Shown piece after piece: positions 46,028-50,448 of a stretch of 50,448 nt of DNA (positions are counted from its first letter, which is position 1; every line of letters begins with the position of its first letter). The notes beneath the pieces are model-generated. The model did not search any database, was not told the DNA's origin, and worked only from the letters and a program-made list of their open reading frames with translations. A program made the position numbers and the translations under genes. Source of the stretch: Anaerovibrio sp. (GTDB lineage Bacteria; Bacillota; Negativicutes; Selenomonadales; Selenomonadaceae); assembly GCA_028691285.1 (NCBI GenBank), contig JAQUZO010000002.1, positions 1 to 50,448 of the forward strand, in the 5' to 3' direction.

Positions 46028-47913
46028 TAATCCATACCACCAACATTCTCAATAATCCTGTCTGCTATCTGCTGAGGCAGCAAGCCGCAAAGCTCCAGAA
46101 GCTGCGGACAGGAGCCCTGCTCAATAAATTCATCCCTGATGCCAAAACGCATCGTCTCAACACTCAGCTTCCTGTCTGACAAAAACTCCAGCACCGCAGA
46201 ACCAAAGCCGCCTGCCAGGGCATTTTCCTCCAAAGTGACCCACAGCTGCGGCCGACTGGCTGCCAGCTCTGCCAAAAGCTCACAGTCCAGAGGCTTGACA
46301 AAGCGCATATTGACCACTGTAGTCTTGAAGTTGGCCATATTCAGAAGCCTAGCTGCCTCCACTGCCTGTTTGACCATGCTGCCGAGAGCCAACAGGACAA
46401 TGCCCCTGCCATCACCGGAAAGGATTTCTCCCTTGCCGACAGGCAGCGCAGTAAACCCCAGATCCAGCTCCGCCCCGGCTGCGGAACCACGCGGATAACG
46501 CACTGCTGATGGTCCATTGTATTTAGAGGCCGTATAAAGCATATTGCGCAGCTCATTTTCGTCCTTAGGAGCCATCACTACCATATTGGGAATATGGCGC
46601 AGATAGGAATAATCAAAAACGCCGTGATGCGTAGCTCCGTCCGCTCCAACCAGTCCCGCTCTGTCCAGACAAAGAGTGACCGGCAGCTTTTGCAGGCAGA
46701 CATCATGCAGGATTTGGTCATAAGCCCGCTGGGCAAAGGTTGAATACAGTGCCACCATCGGATGTGCGCCTGCCGCTGCCATCCCCGCCGCCATAGTGAC
46801 GGCATGCTCCTCTGCGATTCCCACATCAAAAAAACGCTCCGGGAAGTCCCTGGCAAATTTCTTCAGACCTGTACCTGATGGCATGGCCGCCGTAATTGCC
46901 AGAATACTGTTGTCCTCACAGGCCAGCTCCAGCATGGTATGCCCGAAAATATCCGTATAGGACGGAGGCGCCGAAGGATTTTTTATGGGCTCGCCTGTCG
47001 CCTTGTTGAACCTGCTGATGCCATGGAATTTATTGGGATTTTCCTCTGCCGGAGTATATCCCTTGCCCTTCCTGGTACGCACATGCACCAGAACTGGCCC
47101 ATCCAGCTGGTTCAGCTGGCGGAAGACCTCCTGCATGCCCTCGATATTATGTCCATCCAAAGGGCCAACATAGGTAAAGCCCATTTCCTCAAACCAGCTG
47201 CCTGAGGTGATGGCCGCCTTGACCCCCTCCTTGAGGCATTCTGCAGTTTTCAGCACAGTATCCCCGATATGTGGTATGTTTTTGATAAAGCCCCCCAAAT
47301 CCTTCTTTACCTTGGCATACTGCGGGGCCAGCTTAATGCGGGACAGATATTCCGACATGGCGCCAACATTTTTATCGATGGACATTTCATTGTCATTCAA
47401 AATGACAATCAGCCTTTTCCCGGAGGAGCCTGCATAATTCAGCCCCTCATAAGCCTCACCGCCGGTAAGGGCACCATCACCGATGATGGCAATGACATTA
47501 TACGACTTGCCCTCCAGATCTCGCACAATGGACATGCCTACTGCCGCTGAGATAGAGGTGCTGGCATGCCCCACGCCAAAGGCATCACAGGGAGATTCCT
47601 CCCGCTTTGGAAAGCCGGTAATGCCGTGCAGCTGCCGCAATGTGGCGAAGTTTTCCCGCCGTCCGGTCAAAATCTTATGTGCATAGGCTTGGTGGCCTAC
47701 ATCCCAAACAATCTTATCGCTCTCAGGATTGAACACACTGTATAAAGCCAAAGTCAAATCCACCGTGCCCAGGCTCGGTGCCAAATGGCCGCCGTTCTGA
47801 GCACAGGTGTCAATAATCATGCGCCGAAGCTCTGCTGAAAGTATCTGCAGATGCGAAAGGGATATTTGTTGAATATCAGCAGGACGCTTGATGCGGTCTA
47901 ATATCTGTTCCAA
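46027..47913 (-). CDS. dxs: 1-deoxy-D-xylulose-5-phosphate synthase
   Basis: WDVGHQAYAHKILTGR; GDGALTGGEAYEGLNYAG; DVGIAEEHAVTMAAGMA; DRAGLVGADGATHHGVFD. Confidence 0.97.
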   Translation of the reverse strand: MEQILDRIKRPADIQQISLSHLQILSAELRRMIIDTCAQNGGHLAPSLGTVDLTLALYSVFNPESDKIVWDVGHQAYAHKILTGRRENFATLRQLHGITGFPKREESPCDAFGVGHASTSISAAVGMSIVRDLEGKSYNVIAIIGDGALTGGEAYEGLNYAGSSGKRLIVILNDNEMSIDKNVGAMSEYLSRIKLAPQYAKVKKDLGGFIKNIPHIGDTVLKTAECLKEGVKAAITSGSWFEEMGFTYVGPLDGHNIEGMQEVFRQLNQLDGPVLVHVRTRKGKGYTPAEENPNKFHGISRFNKATGEPIKNPSAPPSYTDIFGHTMLELACEDNSILAITAAMPSGTGLKKFARDFPERFFDVGIAEEHAVTMAAGMAAAGAHPMVALYSTFAQRAYDQILHDVCLQKLPVTLCLDRAGLVGADGATHHGVFDYSYLRHIPNMVVMAPKDENELRNMLYTASKYNGPSAVRYPRGSAAGAELDLGFTALPVGKGEILSGDGRGIVLLALGSMVKQAVEAARLLNMANFKTTVVNMRFVKPLDCELLAELAASRPQLWVTLEENALAGGFGSAVLEFLSDRKLSVETMRFGIRDEFIEQGSCPQLLELCGLLPQQIADRIIENVGGMD

Positions 47914-47927
47914 AAAACTCGCCCCTT

Positions 47928-48806
47928 TTATTTATTTCTTTCCAGCAGCATCTGTACCAGCTCCCTCAGGAACTGAGCTTCTGCGCCGAAAGTGTCCAGC
48001 GCCTCCAGAGCCTGCGCTGCAGTATCAGCCGCCAGCCCACGGGCTTCCTCCAAAGAGCTGAGCGTAACATAGGTAGACTTGTTGTTGCGCTCGTCGCTGC
48101 CTACAGGCTTGCCTATTACAGACTCGTCTCCCACCACATCCAAAATATCATCTGTAATCTGGAAGGCCAGGCCAAAGCAGTCTGCACATTCAGTCAATGC
48201 CTCGAGCTGTTTGTCCGAGGCTCCGCCCAAAAGGGCACCGCTGCGGATTGCTGCCCGAAAAAGCGCACCTGTTTTACCCATGTGCATGGTGCGAAGCTGC
48301 TCCATGGAAATTCTCTTTCCCTCCGACAGCATATCTATTACCTGACCGCCTACCATTCCATTCGGTCCCGCTGCAATGCTTATTTCCCTGACTACCTGCA
48401 GCAGTACCTCCGCTGGTACCCCCTGCTGACGCAGGATGACCTCAAAGGCCTGGGTCAAAAGAGCATCTCCTGCCAAAATAGCCAATGCCTCACCATAGAC
48501 CTTGTGATTGGTCAGCTTGCCCCGCCGGTAATCATCATTGTCCATCGCAGGCAGATCATCATGGATGAGAGAATATGTATGGATCATTTCCATGCCGCAG
48601 GCAGCCTGTATGAAATCTGTTCCCCTGGCACCCACAGCATCCGCAGCCGCCATGACAAGAATCGGACGCAGCCGTTTCCCTCCTGCTGTCAGGCTGTATT
48701 TCATCGATGCAGCCAGCTCTGGCACCAGAGCATTTTCCTCGCCCAGTTCCCTGAGCAGTGCGGCTTCCACCAGCCTGATGCGCTCATTCCATTTTTCCTT
48801 GTCCAT
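47928..48806 (-). CDS. ispA: Polyprenyl (farnesyl/geranyl) diphosphate synthase
   Basis: GGKRLRPILVMAA; SLIHDDLPAMDNDDYRRG; FQITDDILDVVGD. Confidence 0.95.
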   Translation of the reverse strand: MDKEKWNERIRLVEAALLRELGEENALVPELAASMKYSLTAGGKRLRPILVMAAADAVGARGTDFIQAACGMEMIHTYSLIHDDLPAMDNDDYRRGKLTNHKVYGEALAILAGDALLTQAFEVILRQQGVPAEVLLQVVREISIAAGPNGMVGGQVIDMLSEGKRISMEQLRTMHMGKTGALFRAAIRSGALLGGASDKQLEALTECADCFGLAFQITDDILDVVGDESVIGKPVGSDERNNKSTYVTLSSLEEARGLAADTAAQALEALDTFGAEAQFLRELVQMLLERNK

Positions 48807-49057
48807 TACTGTTCCCCCTCAATCACCAGCTCCTGCTCCGTCACACTGCCATCAGGTGACACCTGCAGAAGAATGTCCATCTGCTGTTCTGCTTTTTTCA
48901 GTGCTTCCAGACATTTTCCTGACAGCTCTATGCCTTTGGTATAATCTGCCATGATTTCATCAAGACCGGCCTCACCATTTTCCAGCCGTTCTACAATCTG
49001 CTCCAGATCCTGCAGATTTTTTTCAAAAGAAGCCTCTTTCCTGCGCGGCATACTCAT
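48806..49057 (-). CDS. xseB: Exodeoxyribonuclease VII small subunit
   Basis: SFEKNLQDLEQIVERLENGEAGLDEIMADYTKGIELSGKCLEALKKAEQQM. Confidence 0.94.
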   Translation of the reverse strand: MSMPRRKEASFEKNLQDLEQIVERLENGEAGLDEIMADYTKGIELSGKCLEALKKAEQQMDILLQVSPDGSVTEQELVIEGEQ

Positions 49058-50256
49058 ACCTCCTCTATGCTGGTAACCCGTGCTGCAAAAGCACCATCAG
49101 AAACCTGCACTCTTATTATTTCATCAGCAGCCAGACTGTTTATGCTCGATACAACAGCACCGTCTTTTTTCTGCACAAGGCCATAGCCCCTGCGCAGAAT
49201 GCCCAGTGGATTCACCAGCTCCAGCTTATCTGTCAGATGTGCTATTCGCTGCCTGCGCTCTTTAAGCTGCCGTCCTGCACCTTGCCGCAGCCGTTCCCGC
49301 AGCATATCAAGACGCTGGTGCCGTTCAGCGAGCATGGATTTCGGCTGGCTCATCACAGTTCTCTGCAGCAGTCCCTGCAGCCTGGCAGCCCTGGTTTCCA
49401 ACCTGCGGCGCAGACTGTTTCTCATACGCAGCTTCATACTGTCCAGCTGCCCTGATATTTCCCGTATGTCCCGCACGGCCAGCTCCGCTGCCTGCGACGG
49501 TGTAGCAGCTCTTTTATCTGCTGCAAAATCTGCCAAAGTGAAATCTGTTTCATGGCCTACTGCCGAGATAACCGGTATGCGGGAGCGAAAAATCGCCCGC
49601 ACCACAATTTCCTCATTGAATGCCCACAAATCCTCTATTGACCCGCCGCCTCTGCCGACGATCAGCACATCGACAGGATATTGCCTGCTGAAAAAATCTA
49701 TTGCTGCTGCAATCTGCTCCGACGAACCCTCTCCCTGCACCTGCACCGGCTTCAATACCAGCTGCACCGCTGGGAAACGCCGTTTGGCAACGCGATAAAT
49801 ATCCCTGAGCACCGCTCCTGACGGTGAGGTAACGATACCTATTTTTTTAGGGTACACCGGCAGGTTCTTTTTATGCGCAGCATCAAAAAGCCCTTCCCCT
49901 GCCAGTTTTTCTTTCAGCTGCTCAAAAGCCGCCGCCAAATCGCCTATGCCATCCGCAGCCATATTGCTGACATAAAGCTGATATCTGCCTCCGTCTGTAT
50001 AAACATTGACTGCTCCTGCCGCAATCACCTGCATTCCGTCCTGAGGCTGGAACCTCATCCTTTGGGCATTGCTTCTGAACATAACACAGGGAATGAGCGC
50101 GCCCTTGTCCTTTAAATTAAAATAGCAGTGTCCGGAGCTGTATTTTTTAAAGTTAGAAATCTCTCCCGTCACAGCTATATTTTTCAGAGCATTGTCCCCG
50201 GCTATTAAATTTGCAAGATACTTTGTCAGTTCACTGACCGTTACGACCCTGGACAT
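49054..50256 (-). CDS. xseA: Exodeoxyribonuclease VII large subunit
   Basis: MSRVVTVSELTKYLANLIAGDNALKNIAVTGEISNFKKYSSGHCYFNLKD; VGRGGGSIEDLWAFNEE; SAVGHETDFTLADFAADKRAATPSQAAE. Confidence 0.97.
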   Translation of the reverse strand: MSRVVTVSELTKYLANLIAGDNALKNIAVTGEISNFKKYSSGHCYFNLKDKGALIPCVMFRSNAQRMRFQPQDGMQVIAAGAVNVYTDGGRYQLYVSNMAADGIGDLAAAFEQLKEKLAGEGLFDAAHKKNLPVYPKKIGIVTSPSGAVLRDIYRVAKRRFPAVQLVLKPVQVQGEGSSEQIAAAIDFFSRQYPVDVLIVGRGGGSIEDLWAFNEEIVVRAIFRSRIPVISAVGHETDFTLADFAADKRAATPSQAAELAVRDIREISGQLDSMKLRMRNSLRRRLETRAARLQGLLQRTVMSQPKSMLAERHQRLDMLRERLRQGAGRQLKERRQRIAHLTDKLELVNPLGILRRGYGLVQKKDGAVVSSINSLAADEIIRVQVSDGAFAARVTSIEEV

Positions 50257-50319
50257 ACACTCTCCTTTGACAGACAAAGGAGCTGCTTCAGCATAGACCT
50301 TACACCAGCAGCCCCAAAA

Positions 50320-50448
50320 TCACCTGCGCATTATAGCACCCAAAATACCGTTGACAAAGCGGCCGGAATCATCAGTGCCATACTTCTTGGCCAGCTCTAC
50401 CGCCTCATTGATGACAATATTGGGGGTTATTTTATCTTCTCTGAAATT
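50320..50448 (-). CDS. nusB: NusB, C-terminal fragment (runs off window)
   Basis: Minus-strand [42 protein letters not shown] is the NusB C-terminus; conserved location next to xseA. Confidence 0.9.
   Translation of the reverse strand, partial: NFREDKITPNIVINEAVELAKKYGTDDSGRFVNGILGAIMRR

Noticed and set aside
1-50448. CRISPR array, tRNA, rRNA or intact transposase
   Set aside because: No direct-repeat/spacer periodicity, no cloverleaf-like sequence and no transposase/integrase ORF were seen on reading; a tRNAscan/CRISPR finder run would confirm.

Overview
This ~50 kb window is chromosomal and mostly housekeeping. It looks like a diderm Firmicute (Negativicutes-like; inferred from gene content, not proven). 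Nearly every gene is on the minus strand; the one convincing plus-strand gene is an SGNH/GDSL-hydrolase-like protein at 36.7-38.4 kb. Main blocks, by coordinate: (i) partial TtcA-like PP-loop ATPase, DUF1292 protein, and an Abi_2/HEPN-like protein at the 3' end of a group-4 (Hyf/Hyc-like) membrane hydrogenase operon, with a D-serine dehydratase upstream; (ii) a PAS-REC-degenerate GGDEF-EAL protein; (iii) a predicted exported CbiK-type cobaltochelatase with a BtuF/D/C-like ABC importer, behind a cobalamin riboswitch with a readable terminator; (iv) pckA, thrC, ybaK-like, a DUF2939-like membrane protein, an SSS symporter, nadE, a small FTR-like Fe-S protein, and RNase J with a structured leader; (v) an ilvN-ilvC-leuC-leuD-leuB-ilvB operon; (vi) CYTH, murB, scpA/scpB, trpS, M50 peptidase, NUDIX, recN, argR, NAD kinase, tlyA, dxs, ispA, xseB, xseA and partial nusB. 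I saw no tRNA, rRNA, CRISPR array or intact mobile element. The best second-look targets are the riboswitch-controlled exported cobaltochelatase/ABC locus and the hydrogenase, whose large subunit has altered Ni-site motifs and no C-terminal maturation extension. No calls were checked against a database; all rest on motif reading.
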